64,000 nt of DNA from Actinoplanes missouriensis 431 (GCF_000284295.1 NC_017093.1:6324001-6388000), one strand, 5' to 3'; counted from the stretch's first letter, positions 1 through 8,579 are shown. Translations and numbers: made by a program. Notes: generated by a model not told the origin, from the letters alone.

Positions 1-868
1 CGGCGTGCGCGCGGACGGACGCCACCTGCGCGGCGGGAAGCAGCCTGGTCAGCGCGTCGGTCCAGAGGTGGTGCGCCCGGATCCGGCCGTCGCCGAAGCG
101 AGCCACCAGCGGAACCCGGTCCAGCAGGTCGGAGGCGTCGGCGGAACCGAGCATCGCGAGATAGAGCAGCGCTTCCCGGTCGGCGGGGCTGAGGCCGCTG
201 ACCACCTCCTCCCAGAGGTAGTCCCGCGCCACGCCGGGTGGCGCCGCGAGCGTGAGCCGGACCAGCGCGGGCCAGCCACCGAGCCCGGCGACGTCGGCGG
301 CGGCCCGGTCGGCGTGCCCGGCGGCCTGCGCGAGCTCGCCCTCGTCGAAAGCGAGATCGGCCTGGTGGAAGCAGCGGATCAGCTCGGCGGCGTGCAGCCG
401 GGCCAGCGGCGCGGCCGGCAGCCGCCGCCCGCTGAGCAGCAGATGCGCGCCGGCCGGCAGGTGCCGCACCAGGTCCGCGATCAGCCGCTCGCCGGACGAT
501 CCGGCCGGGATCTCGTGGCAGTCGTCGAGGATCAGGCACGTCTCGATCGGTGACGCCGAGCGCAGCGCCTCCAGCGCGGCGTCGAGCGGCGTGACCGCCG
601 GCGCCGGCACGCCGAACGCGCGGCAGACGGCGGTGGCCAGGCGGCGGGCGTCCTCGTCACCGGGTTCGCAGGTCACCCACGCCTCGACGCCGCGCGGGTC
701 GGCGGCGTGCCGCCGCATCGCCTGGGCCAGCGCCGTCGACTTGCCGAAGCCGGGACCCGCGACGACGGTCGTGACCGGGACGTCCCAGCGCGCGGCGAGA
801 CGGTCGATCAGCCGGGTCCGCAGAATCTCGCCGCTGATCGCCCGTGGTGGGCCGCCGGGAAGTCGCAC
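1..868 (-). CDS. MalT/LuxR-type STAND ATPase regulator, N-terminal part (3' end beyond window)
   Basis: Read on the minus strand from a GTG at 868, the frame stays open to the window edge (289 codons seen). It opens with a proline/arginine-rich lead, then a Walker A motif GPGFGKST at about residues 38-45 and a Walker B-like LILDDCHE at about 110. This order is typical of the NTPase module in MalT-like LuxR regulators, which normally carry TPR-like repeats and a C-terminal HTH; those parts would lie to the left and are not visible. The start is uncertain: the GAGAGG upstream is almost adjacent to the GTG, and no better in-frame start was found. It is divergent from the gene at 1005, with 136 bases between, so it may control that gene; this is inference. 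Family call is good, target unknown. Confidence 0.75.
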   Translation of the reverse strand, partial: MRLPGGPPRAISGEILRTRLIDRLAARWDVPVTTVVAGPGFGKSTALAQAMRRHAADPRGVEAWVTCEPGDEDARRLATAVCRAFGVPAPAVTPLDAALEALRSASPIETCLILDDCHEIPAGSSGERLIADLVRHLPAGAHLLLSGRRLPAAPLARLHAAELIRCFHQADLAFDEGELAQAAGHADRAAADVAGLGGWPALVRLTLAAPPGVARDYLWEEVVSGLSPADREALLYLAMLGSADASDLLDRVPLVARFGDGRIRAHHLWTDALTRLLPAAQVASVRAHA

Positions 869-1004
869 CCTCTCATCTCGCGCCCGGCAGGGAGGCGGAA
901 CAAGCGTCGAGTCGCGTAGGTGACTGACGGTTTGTGGCTAACGGACCGCTAACGGCGGCCCGCGACGCTTCCGGCATCCGATTCTCCAAGGGGGGAGACA
1001 GAAA

Positions 1005-1697
1005 ATGGCCGACTCACGCGTCGCCAAGCACACGTTCGTCTACAACGGCGAGCGCTACTTCCGGGACAAGTCCGAGGACATCCTGATGTGCTCGTACGGC
1101 GAGAAGGAAGACCCGCTGGGCACCAAGGCCAGCCTGAACGTCACCGACCACGTCGAGCGCGGGCTGCTCAAGGGCCGCGTCCACTACGTCACCACCGCGG
1201 ACGTGGAGTGGGAGCGACAGGCCAAGGCGGAGGTGGAGGCCGACGCCTCGCTGAAGTACTTCACCGCCCAGGCGTCCGGCACCGCGGCGTTCTCCTACGA
1301 GCGCGCCAAGACCGGCAAGCTCAAGCTGGCCAAGTTCGTCATCGACGAGGGACCGCTGCAGGAGCTGCTCAACCGCGACGCCGGCAAGGCGCGCAACTTC
1401 CTCGCCCGCGAGGGCGGCGACGGGCGGATCGTGTCGACGATCTGGGTGGTCGTCGAGGGCGAGATCGCGGAGTCGTTCGCGGCGGCCGGCAAGTCCACCG
1501 GCGCGATCGAGGCCGAGGTGCTCTCCGCGGCGAAACTGCGGCTCACCGTGAAGAAGAAGGGCAGCGCCGGCGGCACCACGACGATCGTCTGGGAGCCGGG
1601 AACGACGTTCGCCTACCTGATGCACAAGGTCGGCAAGTGGAACAAGGACAAGTCCCGCGTCGAGGAACTGGTCATCGACGCCAAGGGTCTCAACTGA
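1005..1697 (+). CDS. Unrecognised 230-aa protein, possible gasdermin-like fold
   Basis: A strong AAGGGGGGAGA ribosome site lies about 8 bases before the ATG, and a 12-bp hairpin terminator follows the stop, so this is a solid single-gene unit. The protein is soluble-looking, with no signal peptide or membrane helix and one cysteine near residue 28. I do not recognise a named family by motif. The second half runs in the order strand (KLKLAKFVID), helix with LLNRD, helix ending in REGGDG, strand pair IVSTIWVVVEGE, amphipathic strand pair around residues 160-190, then TTIVWEPGTTFAYLMHKV. This order and the last motif resemble the pore-forming domain of gasdermins, where a late TVTIPxGSxLAF-type motif precedes the end of the domain. 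It lacks the N-terminal cysteine and the adjacent protease gene of described bacterial gasdermins. Function remains unproven. Confidence 0.8.
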   Translation: MADSRVAKHTFVYNGERYFRDKSEDILMCSYGEKEDPLGTKASLNVTDHVERGLLKGRVHYVTTADVEWERQAKAEVEADASLKYFTAQASGTAAFSYERAKTGKLKLAKFVIDEGPLQELLNRDAGKARNFLAREGGDGRIVSTIWVVVEGEIAESFAAAGKSTGAIEAEVLSAAKLRLTVKKKGSAGGTTTIVWEPGTTFAYLMHKVGKWNKDKSRVEELVIDAKGLN

Positions 1698-1702
1698 CCG
1701 GA

Positions 1703-1730
1703 CTCGCCGCCGGCTCCTGCCGGCGGCGAG
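1703..1730 (+). terminator. Hairpin terminator after the 1005-1697 gene
   Basis: A perfect 12-bp stem (CTCGCCGCCGGC with its complement) closes a TCCT loop five bases after the stop codon. No long T tract follows, which is usual for actinomycete terminators. Confidence 0.75.
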
Positions 1731-1741
1731 CTCCCTTTCCC

Positions 1742-1765
1742 GGGTACGGGGTCAGCCCCGTACCC
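1742..1765 (-). terminator. Hairpin terminator of the secreted lipase gene
   Basis: A perfect 10-bp stem (GGGTACGGGG with its complement) with a TCAG loop directly abuts the lipase stop codon at 1766-1768. Together with the hairpin at 1703-1730 it insulates two convergent genes. Confidence 0.75.
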
Positions 1766-3073
1766 TCAGTTGTCGTCGATCTCGATGCTCACCCGGTGCT
1801 GATCGGAGCGCCACGCCGGGACCGGCAGATAGGTCCAGCCGTCGCTGCGGGACCTCGCGACGATCGAGACCGTGCCCCGCGCCGGCATGAACAGGTCCAG
1901 CCCGGTCATGAACGTGATGCCGAAGAACTCCGGCAGCGGCGCCGACAGGTCGGTGACGCGATCGCTGCCGTCGTCGAAGGCGAAGACGCCGATCACCCGC
2001 TTGACCCGCGGCGCGTTGGCGGCGTTGAGCACCTGCCGCCCGTTGATCCACAACTGGTCGCCGGCCGCGCCCTGGTCGCCCCACCACTCCTTCTGGCGCT
2101 GGAACGTCAGGGCCGTGTGCCGCTCACTCGTGTCGACCAGAGCGCCGATGCCCTCGCCGGGCCGGCTGGTGAGAAGTCGGACCAGGGTGTCGGTGCGCTG
2201 GAACGGTTCGAAGTAGAAGTGGTGGGTGGCCTGCCCGGGACGGACCAGGGCGAACTCGTACCGGGCCCGGGGGTTGACCGGAACCGGGGCGAACGCGCCG
2301 TCGGCGGCCACCTGACGCACGTGCGCGGGCCGTTTCGACAGCCGCCGGCCGTTGCGCGGGTCGAGCCGGTACACCTCCACCGTCGCGTCCTCGGCCCCGG
2401 CGTTGCTGGGGAAGAGGACGGCCCTCCCGGAGACCTGCGGGTGGCGGTCCGCGACGATCGCCGTGGTGCGCGGGTCGCGGCCCCGGAAGAAGCGGTAGAA
2501 CTCCCGGAACGTCTCCACCGACGAGACCGTCTGGGTGTGCGACTGGTCCGGGAACGAGACGTTGGTGGCGCCGGCGACGGCACGGGCCGGGTCGCCCTCA
2601 CCCCAGATCGCCAGCGTCGGCACGCCGCCGGGCAGCGCCGCGGCGGGCCGGCCGTCCAGGTTGACGTAGTGGGCGACCCGCGCGGCGCGGGCCGGTGAGC
2701 TGTTCAGGTAGCCCTGCATCACGAACGTGCCGAGCGAGTGCGCGAGCAGGTCGACCCGGTCGGCGCCGCTGGCGGCGAGGAGCCGGTCGATGCGGGCGTC
2801 GAGTCCGGCGTAGACCTGCGGCAGGATCGTGGCGATGTTCGGTGAGTCGTACTCGTGCGCCTCGATGAGCCGGGCCGGATACCCGTTGCCGGCCAGGCGC
2901 TTGGCCTGGGTGCGGAACTGCAGGGCGGAGCCGGCGCTGCCGTGCACGAACACGACCGGCCGGAGTTTCGCCGCTGCCGGCCTCTCGGTTGCCGTTGCCG
3001 GAGCGCAGAGCCCGCCGGCGCCGAGGATGACGCCGGCGAGCAGGGCGAAAAGCTTTCGGCGAGCAATCAACAC
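1766..3073 (-). CDS. Secreted alpha/beta-hydrolase, lipase-like
   Basis: The GTG at 3073 is chosen because GGGAGGG sits five bases upstream and the product then starts with a clean signal peptide: ARRK, a hydrophobic stretch FALLAGVILGAGG, and an ATA cleavage region near residue 28 (435 aa in all). The mature N-terminal half has the lipase pattern: the oxyanion-strand motif VVFVHGSAGS, the nucleophile elbow AHSLGT (a variant of GxSxG with Ala first), and an acid/histidine region later (DQSHTQ). The C-terminal half is beta-rich and looks like one or two accessory sandwich domains. It is probably exported and cleaves ester lipids or related esters; the substrate cannot be read from sequence. 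It is convergent with the 1005 gene and divergent from the VanZ-like gene. Confidence 0.85.
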   Translation of the reverse strand: MLIARRKLFALLAGVILGAGGLCAPATATERPAAAKLRPVVFVHGSAGSALQFRTQAKRLAGNGYPARLIEAHEYDSPNIATILPQVYAGLDARIDRLLAASGADRVDLLAHSLGTFVMQGYLNSSPARAARVAHYVNLDGRPAAALPGGVPTLAIWGEGDPARAVAGATNVSFPDQSHTQTVSSVETFREFYRFFRGRDPRTTAIVADRHPQVSGRAVLFPSNAGAEDATVEVYRLDPRNGRRLSKRPAHVRQVAADGAFAPVPVNPRARYEFALVRPGQATHHFYFEPFQRTDTLVRLLTSRPGEGIGALVDTSERHTALTFQRQKEWWGDQGAAGDQLWINGRQVLNAANAPRVKRVIGVFAFDDGSDRVTDLSAPLPEFFGITFMTGLDLFMPARGTVSIVARSRSDGWTYLPVPAWRSDQHRVSIEIDDN

Positions 3074-3204
3074 TGACCCTCCCGATTGATGACGGTGGTT
3101 ATCGCACTCTAAGTGCAGATACTCATGGTCGCTACGACTTTCGGCCAATGCGATCGGCCGCCGGCCAGATGTGGGCGAGGGCCGGCGGATTCGATCATGA
3201 GGAC

Positions 3205-3726
3205 ATGTCCGGCACCCAGACCCAGATTCCCGCCCTGCCCGTCCTCGCCCCGCTCGCGGTGATCCTCTTCGCCGCGGTGGGATGGCGGCTGCGCCGCACA
3301 CCGGGACGGCTGCTGCTCGGCGGCGCGGCCGTCGCGTACGCCCTGGCGGTCGTCGCCGTGACGCTGCTGCCGCTGCAGATCGCCACCGGCGACTACGCCA
3401 ACCAGATCCCCTGGTACGAGAAGGGCAACTGGATCCCGGTGATCACCATCGACGTGGTCACGTTCGTCGCCAACATCGTGATGTTCGTTCCGCTCGGAGT
3501 GCTGCTGGCGCTCGGCGACCGCACCCGTACCCGCACCGCCGGGAACGTCGCACGGATCGCGCTGGCCTGCAGCGCCACCGTCGAGATCGTTCAGTTCCTG
3601 ACGAACGTGCTGGTCAGCAGCGGCCGGCAGGCCGACGTGAACGACCTGATCGCGAACACGCTCGGTGGCGTGATCGGGTTCCTCGCCTGGCGCGCCGTCT
3701 CGGTTAGAGTGGTGTCGGCCACCTGA
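3205..3726 (+). CDS. VanZ-like integral membrane protein
   Basis: The ATG at 3205 is preferred over an in-frame codon at 3148 because it starts just before the first membrane helix and follows an AGGA-type site. The 173-aa product has four to five hydrophobic helices and the VanZ-like signature residues: TLLPL at the end of helix 2, NIVMFVPLG in helix 3, E..QF in helix 4, then GRQADVNDLIANTLGG before the last helix. VanZ-like proteins are widespread in actinobacteria; VanZ itself gives low-level teicoplanin resistance, but most family members have no known role. No van genes are nearby, so resistance should not be assumed. Confidence 0.8.
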   Translation: MSGTQTQIPALPVLAPLAVILFAAVGWRLRRTPGRLLLGGAAVAYALAVVAVTLLPLQIATGDYANQIPWYEKGNWIPVITIDVVTFVANIVMFVPLGVLLALGDRTRTRTAGNVARIALACSATVEIVQFLTNVLVSSGRQADVNDLIANTLGGVIGFLAWRAVSVRVVSAT

Positions 3727-3791
3727 TCCACAAGGGTCCGAAGCGTCTCGACTAGCATTTGCTGCGTTCGGCAAGCGTGAGGCGAGGCGAC

Positions 3792-4481
3792 ATGCGGTTT
3801 CTCCGGCTCGGGCTGCGCAAGCGGCGCGTCCAGCACGATCCCGCCCGGCAGCAGCAGCTGCTGCAGGACGTCCGGCAACAGTTCGGAACCCACCTGACCA
3901 CCCCCTACGGCGACCAGTCGGCCCAGCTCACCCAGCTGCTCGTCGGCACCGACGGCCTGCTGGTCGCCACCGAGATCCTGCGTGAGTTCGCCGAGAGCGC
4001 CCACGCCTCCGTCGTCGTGCAGGCCGCCGGTCTCGGCCTGGTCGCCGACCGGACCAACTACCGCACGCTGTGGAAGACCGCGGGCAAGCGACTGCGGTCC
4101 CCGCTGTTCGAGCAGCCCCTGCACCCGTACATCCAGGTCACCGCGGCGGTCAAGGCGGTGGGCGCACAGGCGCGGGAGACGGTACGGGTGACCGACCCCG
4201 AGCCACTGCTGAGTCACGTCTTCGAGGTGCTCGACCTGACCGTCGCCGGCTGGCAGTACGGCCGGGTGCTGGTCGACACGCACGGCGCCGAGCTGGCCGC
4301 CGGGCTGATCACCACGGCGACCGAGCTGCGCAACGCGATGGACGACCCGCCGCCGCTGCCGCCGCCGGTCCGCGAGCAGATGCGCTCCAACGCCAGCGTC
4401 GACGTGCTCGACCCGGCCGCCAGCCTCTTCGTCGGCCAGTGGAACCCGGGCAAGCAGATGCGGGAGTCACTTCTCGCCTAG
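3792..4481 (+). CDS. Unrecognised soluble protein (229 aa)
   Basis: I start it at the ATG at 3792, which follows a GAGGCGAGG site, rather than at 3759. The product is alpha-helical and largely soluble, with a basic N-terminus (RLGLRKRRVQ), a long helical middle, and a proline run (DDPPPLPPPV) before a short C-terminal tail. No family, signal peptide or membrane helix was recognised. The next gene starts 70 bases later on the same strand and has its own ribosome site, so the two may share a transcript. Codon use matches the neighbours. Confidence 0.7.
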   Translation: MRFLRLGLRKRRVQHDPARQQQLLQDVRQQFGTHLTTPYGDQSAQLTQLLVGTDGLLVATEILREFAESAHASVVVQAAGLGLVADRTNYRTLWKTAGKRLRSPLFEQPLHPYIQVTAAVKAVGAQARETVRVTDPEPLLSHVFEVLDLTVAGWQYGRVLVDTHGAELAAGLITTATELRNAMDDPPPLPPPVREQMRSNASVDVLDPAASLFVGQWNPGKQMRESLLA

Positions 4482-4551
4482 AAGTTTTCCTTGACCCGGG
4501 CGTGGCGCGGCCGATCTTCGGGCTCGTTGCGGACGGAAAGGAATCCACCCA

Positions 4552-5169
4552 ATGACCCAGACATCAGCACGTGGTGTGCCGATGCGCGACGACCGCTGGC
4601 GACCCCAGGACGAGTTGCTGAACAGCGTGATCGACAAGTGCATCGACGAGGCGTATCGCACCGCCGCCGACGGCAAGGGCGGCAGTCCCGTCATGGTCGC
4701 CGGCGCCCTGGTGCTGGCGGTCCTCGGCCTGATCATCGGCTTCGGCACCGGCGATCCGCTGCTCGCCGCCGGCATCGCGGTGGCGCTCGGCCTGGCCGGG
4801 TTCGCCTTCACCGCGGTGAGCACCCCCTCGGTACAGCTGAACAAGCTGTCGGTCCTCGACCCGATCGGCGGCCCCGGCAACCTGCCCGCCGGGTACCTGG
4901 TCTACCCGAAGGCGTGGGAGGCCGGCATGCGTGAGTACGTCGCCCCGATCACCGACCAGCAGTTCCGCCTGGCGGTGCGGCTCTGCCGGGAGCACCCCGG
5001 CTCGGTCTCCGACGTGATCCGCCTGGTGAAGCGGGCCGAGAAGCACGCCGCCCAGCACTCCGGCGGCGGGGTCGTCACCGAGCACGACGCGTTCAAGGTG
5101 GCGTCGCGGTGGACGAGCGAGCACGCCCGTAACTCCCCGACGATGGTGATGCAGGTCGCCGCCCGATAA
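4552..5169 (+). CDS. Unrecognised two-helix membrane protein (205 aa)
   Basis: A GGAAAGGA site stands about eight bases before the ATG. The protein has a 45-residue polar N-terminus, two adjacent membrane helices (around residues 47-65 and 70-88, with a GFGTGDP turn between) and a cytoplasmic-looking C-terminal domain of about 110 residues rich in charged helices. No known family was recognised. It follows the unknown gene at 3792 and ends before a shared bidirectional hairpin, so the two genes may form a small unit. Function unknown. Confidence 0.7.
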   Translation: MTQTSARGVPMRDDRWRPQDELLNSVIDKCIDEAYRTAADGKGGSPVMVAGALVLAVLGLIIGFGTGDPLLAAGIAVALGLAGFAFTAVSTPSVQLNKLSVLDPIGGPGNLPAGYLVYPKAWEAGMREYVAPITDQQFRLAVRLCREHPGSVSDVIRLVKRAEKHAAQHSGGGVVTEHDAFKVASRWTSEHARNSPTMVMQVAAR

Positions 5170-5180
5170 CGCGCACGCCG

Positions 5181-5220
5181 AGGCCGGGACGGCAGTGTCT
5201 TCCAGGCCGGGACGGCAGTG
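5181..5220. repeat. 17-bp direct repeat pair
   Basis: AGGCCGGGACGGCAGTG occurs at 5181-5197 and again, identical, at 5204-5220, with six bases between. It lies in the convergent gap between the membrane protein gene and selB. It could be a simple local duplication. Confidence 0.85.
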
Positions 5221-5276
5221 GCGCGAGAGGCGCGCTGCGGCCCGGCATGGCACCGGGTCGCGTCGTCAGCCACGAG

Positions 5277-5310
5277 ACGGGCCGGCTGCTCTTGTGAGCA
5301 GTCGGCCCGT
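5277..5310. terminator. Bidirectional terminator between the 4552 gene and selB
   Basis: A 15-bp stem with one G-T pair and a TTGT loop is followed on the plus strand by a CTTTTAT run. It lies six bases past the selB stop on the minus strand, so it can serve both convergent genes. Confidence 0.8.
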
Positions 5311-5315
5311 ACCTT

Positions 5316-7055
5316 TTATGTGGTTTCTCGCCGGTCGTCGGGAAGCCGGCGCGTGATGCCCTTGCGATCGAGGAACTCCAGCAGGGGAACCGCCACCCGG
5401 CGGGTGGTCCGGAGCGCGTTCTTGGCCTCGCTCATGGTGAACGGCTGGGGCAGGCCCGCCAGGATTTCGGCTGCCCGGGACGGGGCTTCGGGTGCGAGGA
5501 CCACCGTGTCGGCCAGGCGGATCAGCAGGCCGGCGCGGGCGGCGGCGGCGATCTGGCGGGGACCGAGGCCGAGTTGGGTGAGCCGGGTCGCCTCCGGGGC
5601 GGTGAAGGGTTCCGCACCGGCGAAAGCCTGATTCACCGCTTTCATCAGCATCTCGGGGATCTCGGCGGTTCCCCGGGTGACGCGGCCGGAGCGGCTGGTC
5701 AGGGGCGGGCTGACCAGGGCCTCCACCAGCGCGCGGTCGGGGAGGTCAAGGCGGTGGCGAAGCGCTTCGAGAGGGGCGCCGGGCTCCAGCGGCTGCTCGG
5801 TCGCGTAGCTTCCGACCTCCTCGACCAGCCTGCGCCGCAGCGCCGCCCAGTGCTCCGGATCGGCGAGCCACTCCCCCGTCACCGGCGCGATCGCATCGAC
5901 CGGGACGCCCATGCCCGCCAGCTCGGCACGGGAGATTAGCCTGCGGCGGCGCAGCTCGGCCACCGGGTCCGCGGCGCCGTCCATGCCGGCCAGTTCCTCC
6001 GCCCGCGCGGAGGCGGCGCCCCGGCGGGTCAGGGGCGGCGGCGCGACGTCGAGGATCGTGACGCCGCCGGCCACGTGGTGCCGCCCCGGATCCCGGATCA
6101 GGGCCCGGTCGCCGATCCGCAGCGGCAGCGGGCGGGACAGGCGCAGCCGGGCCGTGTCCGGACCGAGCGGGCGGACCCGCACCGGCACCGCCGCCGAGCC
6201 GATGTGCAGCATGATCGTGGCGGGCAGGCCGGTGACCGGATCGCCGTGCCCCCGCACGTCGATCAGGTCGGTGTGCCGGAACCGCCCCGGCGTCAGCAGC
6301 GCGGTGCCGCGGGTGATCGCGCCCCGGTCGGTCCCCCGCAGGTTGACCGCCACCCGGGCGACGGCCTCGACCCGGCCGGCCGGGCTGCCGAGCGTCTGCA
6401 GGCCACGGATCCGCACCCTGGTTCCGACCAGCTCCAGCTCGTCGCCCCTGGTCAGCACGCCACCGCCGAGGGTGCCGGTCACCACCGTGCCGGCGCCCTT
6501 GATCGTGAACGAGCGGTCGATCCAGAGCCGGACCGGCTCGTCGGTGACCGGTGGCGGCAGCCGGTCGGTGAGCCGCCGCAGAGCGGCCCGCAGATCGGGC
6601 AGGCCCGCGCCGGTACGCCCGCTGACCGTCACCGCCTCGACCGCGCCCAGCGACGACCCGGCGATCCGCTCGGTCGCATCGCGAAGGGCAGGGCCCGGAG
6701 CGGCGAGGTCGGAGCGGGTCACCACCAGCAGGCCGTGCCGGACGTCCAGCGCGTGCAGGGCTGCCAGGTGCTCGGCGGACTGCGGCATCCAGCCCTCGTC
6801 GGCCGCCACCACGATCATCGCGGCCGGTACCGGACCGATCCCGGCCAGCATGTTCGGCACGAACCGCTCGTGGCCCGGCACGTCGACGAACGCGACGGTG
6901 GCGCCGGAGTCGAGGGTGGTCCAGGCGAAGCCGAGGTCGATGGTCATGCCCCGGCGGCGCTCCTCGGCCCAGCGGTCCGGCTCCATGCCGGTGAGGGCGC
7001 GGACGACGGTGGACTTGCCGTGGTCGACGTGGCCGGCGGTGGCTACGACGAACAT
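5316..7055 (-). CDS. selB: Selenocysteine-specific elongation factor SelB
   Basis: SelB is the EF-Tu-like GTPase that carries Sec-tRNA to UGA codons marked by a SECIS hairpin. The ATG at 7055 gives a protein that begins directly with the G1 motif (TAGHVDHGKST), followed by G3 (DVPGHE) and G4 (TRSD), an EF-Tu-like domain 2 and 3, and a C-terminal region of winged-helix repeats (about residues 390-579) that bind the SECIS. The 579-aa length is normal. Its start overlaps the 3' end of selA by 13 bases, so the two are translationally coupled. The client gene fdhA lies 9 kb away on the same strand. A bidirectional hairpin closes the operon. Confidence 0.95.
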   Translation of the reverse strand: MFVVATAGHVDHGKSTVVRALTGMEPDRWAEERRRGMTIDLGFAWTTLDSGATVAFVDVPGHERFVPNMLAGIGPVPAAMIVVAADEGWMPQSAEHLAALHALDVRHGLLVVTRSDLAAPGPALRDATERIAGSSLGAVEAVTVSGRTGAGLPDLRAALRRLTDRLPPPVTDEPVRLWIDRSFTIKGAGTVVTGTLGGGVLTRGDELELVGTRVRIRGLQTLGSPAGRVEAVARVAVNLRGTDRGAITRGTALLTPGRFRHTDLIDVRGHGDPVTGLPATIMLHIGSAAVPVRVRPLGPDTARLRLSRPLPLRIGDRALIRDPGRHHVAGGVTILDVAPPPLTRRGAASARAEELAGMDGAADPVAELRRRRLISRAELAGMGVPVDAIAPVTGEWLADPEHWAALRRRLVEEVGSYATEQPLEPGAPLEALRHRLDLPDRALVEALVSPPLTSRSGRVTRGTAEIPEMLMKAVNQAFAGAEPFTAPEATRLTQLGLGPRQIAAAARAGLLIRLADTVVLAPEAPSRAAEILAGLPQPFTMSEAKNALRTTRRVAVPLLEFLDRKGITRRLPDDRRETT

Positions 7056-8368
7056 GTCGGCCCCTCGGCGTGCTGTTCCTGCGGCTCCTGTGCTGCCCGC
7101 GCGGCCGCGTTGATCGCCTCTATCAGTCCCGCGTCGGCGGACGGCGGGACGCAGCGCAGGTCGAGCAGCAGCCGGCCGCGCTCGACGCGGCCCACCACCG
7201 GCGGATCGCCCTCCCGCAGCGGCGCCGCCCACCCGGCGGGCAACGCCAGCGCCCAGGACGGCAGCTCCAGCTCCGGCGCGCCGCCACCGCCGACCACCGC
7301 GGTCGCCGCGACCACCTCGCCGAGGCCGAGCCTCGCCCGGAGCTGCTCGGTGCGCTCGCGCAGCTCGCCGGCGTCGGCCCGGAGCGCCTCCCAGGTCGGC
7401 GTGGGCGGACCGGCCACGGTGGCGTGCAGCGCCGCGAGGGTCAGCTTGTCGACCCGCAGCGCACGGGCGAGCGGATGGCGGCGCAGCCGTTCGACCAGGG
7501 CGGCGTCGCCGAGCAGCAGCCCGGACTGCGGGCCGCCGAGCAGTTTGTCGCCGCTGGCGATGACGAGATCGGCGCCGGCGCGCAGGGTGGTGGCGGCATC
7601 CGGCTCGTCGGGCAGCAGCGGGTCGGGGCGGAGCAGTCCGGAGCCGATGTCGGCGACGACCGGCACGCCGAGGCCCGACATTTCCGAAATATCAGTGGAA
7701 AGGGTGAATCCGCGGATCACGAAGTTCGACGGATGCACCTTGAGGATGAACCCGGTCTCCGGCCCGACCGCGTTCGCGTAGTCCACGACCGACGTCCGGT
7801 TCGTGGTCCCGACCTCCCGCAGCCGCGCCCCGGTCGAGGCGAGCAGGTCCGGCAGCCGGAACCCGTCCCCGATCTCCACCATCTCCCCGCGACTGACGAT
7901 GATCTCCCGTCCGGCGGCGAGCGCGGTCGCGGCCAACACCAGCGCGGCAGCGCCGTTGTTGACGACGTGCACCGCGCCCGCGTCCGGGACCGCGGCGGCC
8001 AGCGCGGCGAGCACGTCACGTCCCCGGCGCGCCCGTTTGCCGGTGCGCAGGTCCAGCTCGACGTCGGTGTGCCCGGCCGCGCGGACGACCGCGCCCACGG
8101 CGGCCGGTGACAGCGCGGCACGGCCCAGGTTGGTGTGCAGCACGACCCCTGTCGCGTTGAGCACCGCCCGCATCCCCGCCGGAAGTGCCGCGACGGCGGC
8201 GTCCGCGACCGCCACGGGCTCGATCTCCCCGGCGCGCGCCCGGTCCTGTGCGGCCAGGACCGCGGCCTTCACCGTGGGTCGCCCCAGTCGTGCGGCGGCG
8301 GCTTGCAGGCGAGGATCGGACAACACCACATCGGTACGGGGTACCAGCCGCCGACGATCCACGCCCAT
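7043..8368 (-). CDS. selA: L-seryl-tRNA(Sec) selenium transferase SelA
   Basis: SelA is a PLP enzyme that converts Ser-tRNA-Sec to Sec-tRNA-Sec using selenophosphate. I start it at the ATG at 8368, which has GGGAGAGGG about five bases upstream; longer reading would run into the tRNA gene. The 441-aa product shows the expected N-terminal helical domain (VPRTDVVLSDPRLQ), the conserved NATGVVLHTNLGRA segment, the EVGTTNRT motif and the PLP lysine in ASGDKLLGGPQ near residue 277. The gene follows the tRNA-Sec gene by 28 bases on the same strand and overlaps selB, so tRNA-Sec, selA and selB form one tight block. Confidence 0.95.
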   Translation of the reverse strand: MGVDRRRLVPRTDVVLSDPRLQAAAARLGRPTVKAAVLAAQDRARAGEIEPVAVADAAVAALPAGMRAVLNATGVVLHTNLGRAALSPAAVGAVVRAAGHTDVELDLRTGKRARRGRDVLAALAAAVPDAGAVHVVNNGAAALVLAATALAAGREIIVSRGEMVEIGDGFRLPDLLASTGARLREVGTTNRTSVVDYANAVGPETGFILKVHPSNFVIRGFTLSTDISEMSGLGVPVVADIGSGLLRPDPLLPDEPDAATTLRAGADLVIASGDKLLGGPQSGLLLGDAALVERLRRHPLARALRVDKLTLAALHATVAGPPTPTWEALRADAGELRERTEQLRARLGLGEVVAATAVVGGGGAPELELPSWALALPAGWAAPLREGDPPVVGRVERGRLLLDLRCVPPSADAGLIEAINAAARAAQEPQEQHAEGPTCSS

Positions 8369-8395
8369 TGCACCCTCTCCCACCCGTGCTGGTTG

Positions 8396-8491
8396 TGGCG
8401 GAGGCGGACGGGAATCGAACCCGCCTGACCCGGATCCCGGGTCACGTCGGTTTTGAAGACCGCGAGGAGCACCAGCTACCTGAACGCCTCC
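8396..8491 (-). tRNA. selC: tRNA-Sec (anticodon UCA)
   Basis: The 96-nt minus-strand gene has the hallmarks of a selenocysteine tRNA. It has a long GC acceptor stem (GGAGGCG paired with CGCCTCC), discriminator G and an encoded CCA. The D arm has a six-pair stem with one bulge and a TGGT tetraloop, and the anticodon loop is CTTCAAA, giving UCA. It also has a long variable arm (TGACCCG/CGGGTCA around GGATC) and a T arm with TTCGATT. The eighth acceptor pair and one anticodon-stem pair look mismatched. It lies just upstream of selA in the same direction, with selD divergent from it. Confidence 0.93.
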
Positions 8492-8579
8492 GCCGCCCAC
8501 CGTAGCCGCCCGCGTCCCGGCCCGCGCGGCAGCACGCCAGCAGCCGCCCGGGCGTTTGTGCCGAGCGGGGTGACCGGAC

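Noticed and set aside
1088..2698. 536-codon plus-strand frame overlapping the 230-aa gene and the lipase
   Set aside because: Its product shows no motif and it runs out of frame with a well-marked gene that has its own terminator.
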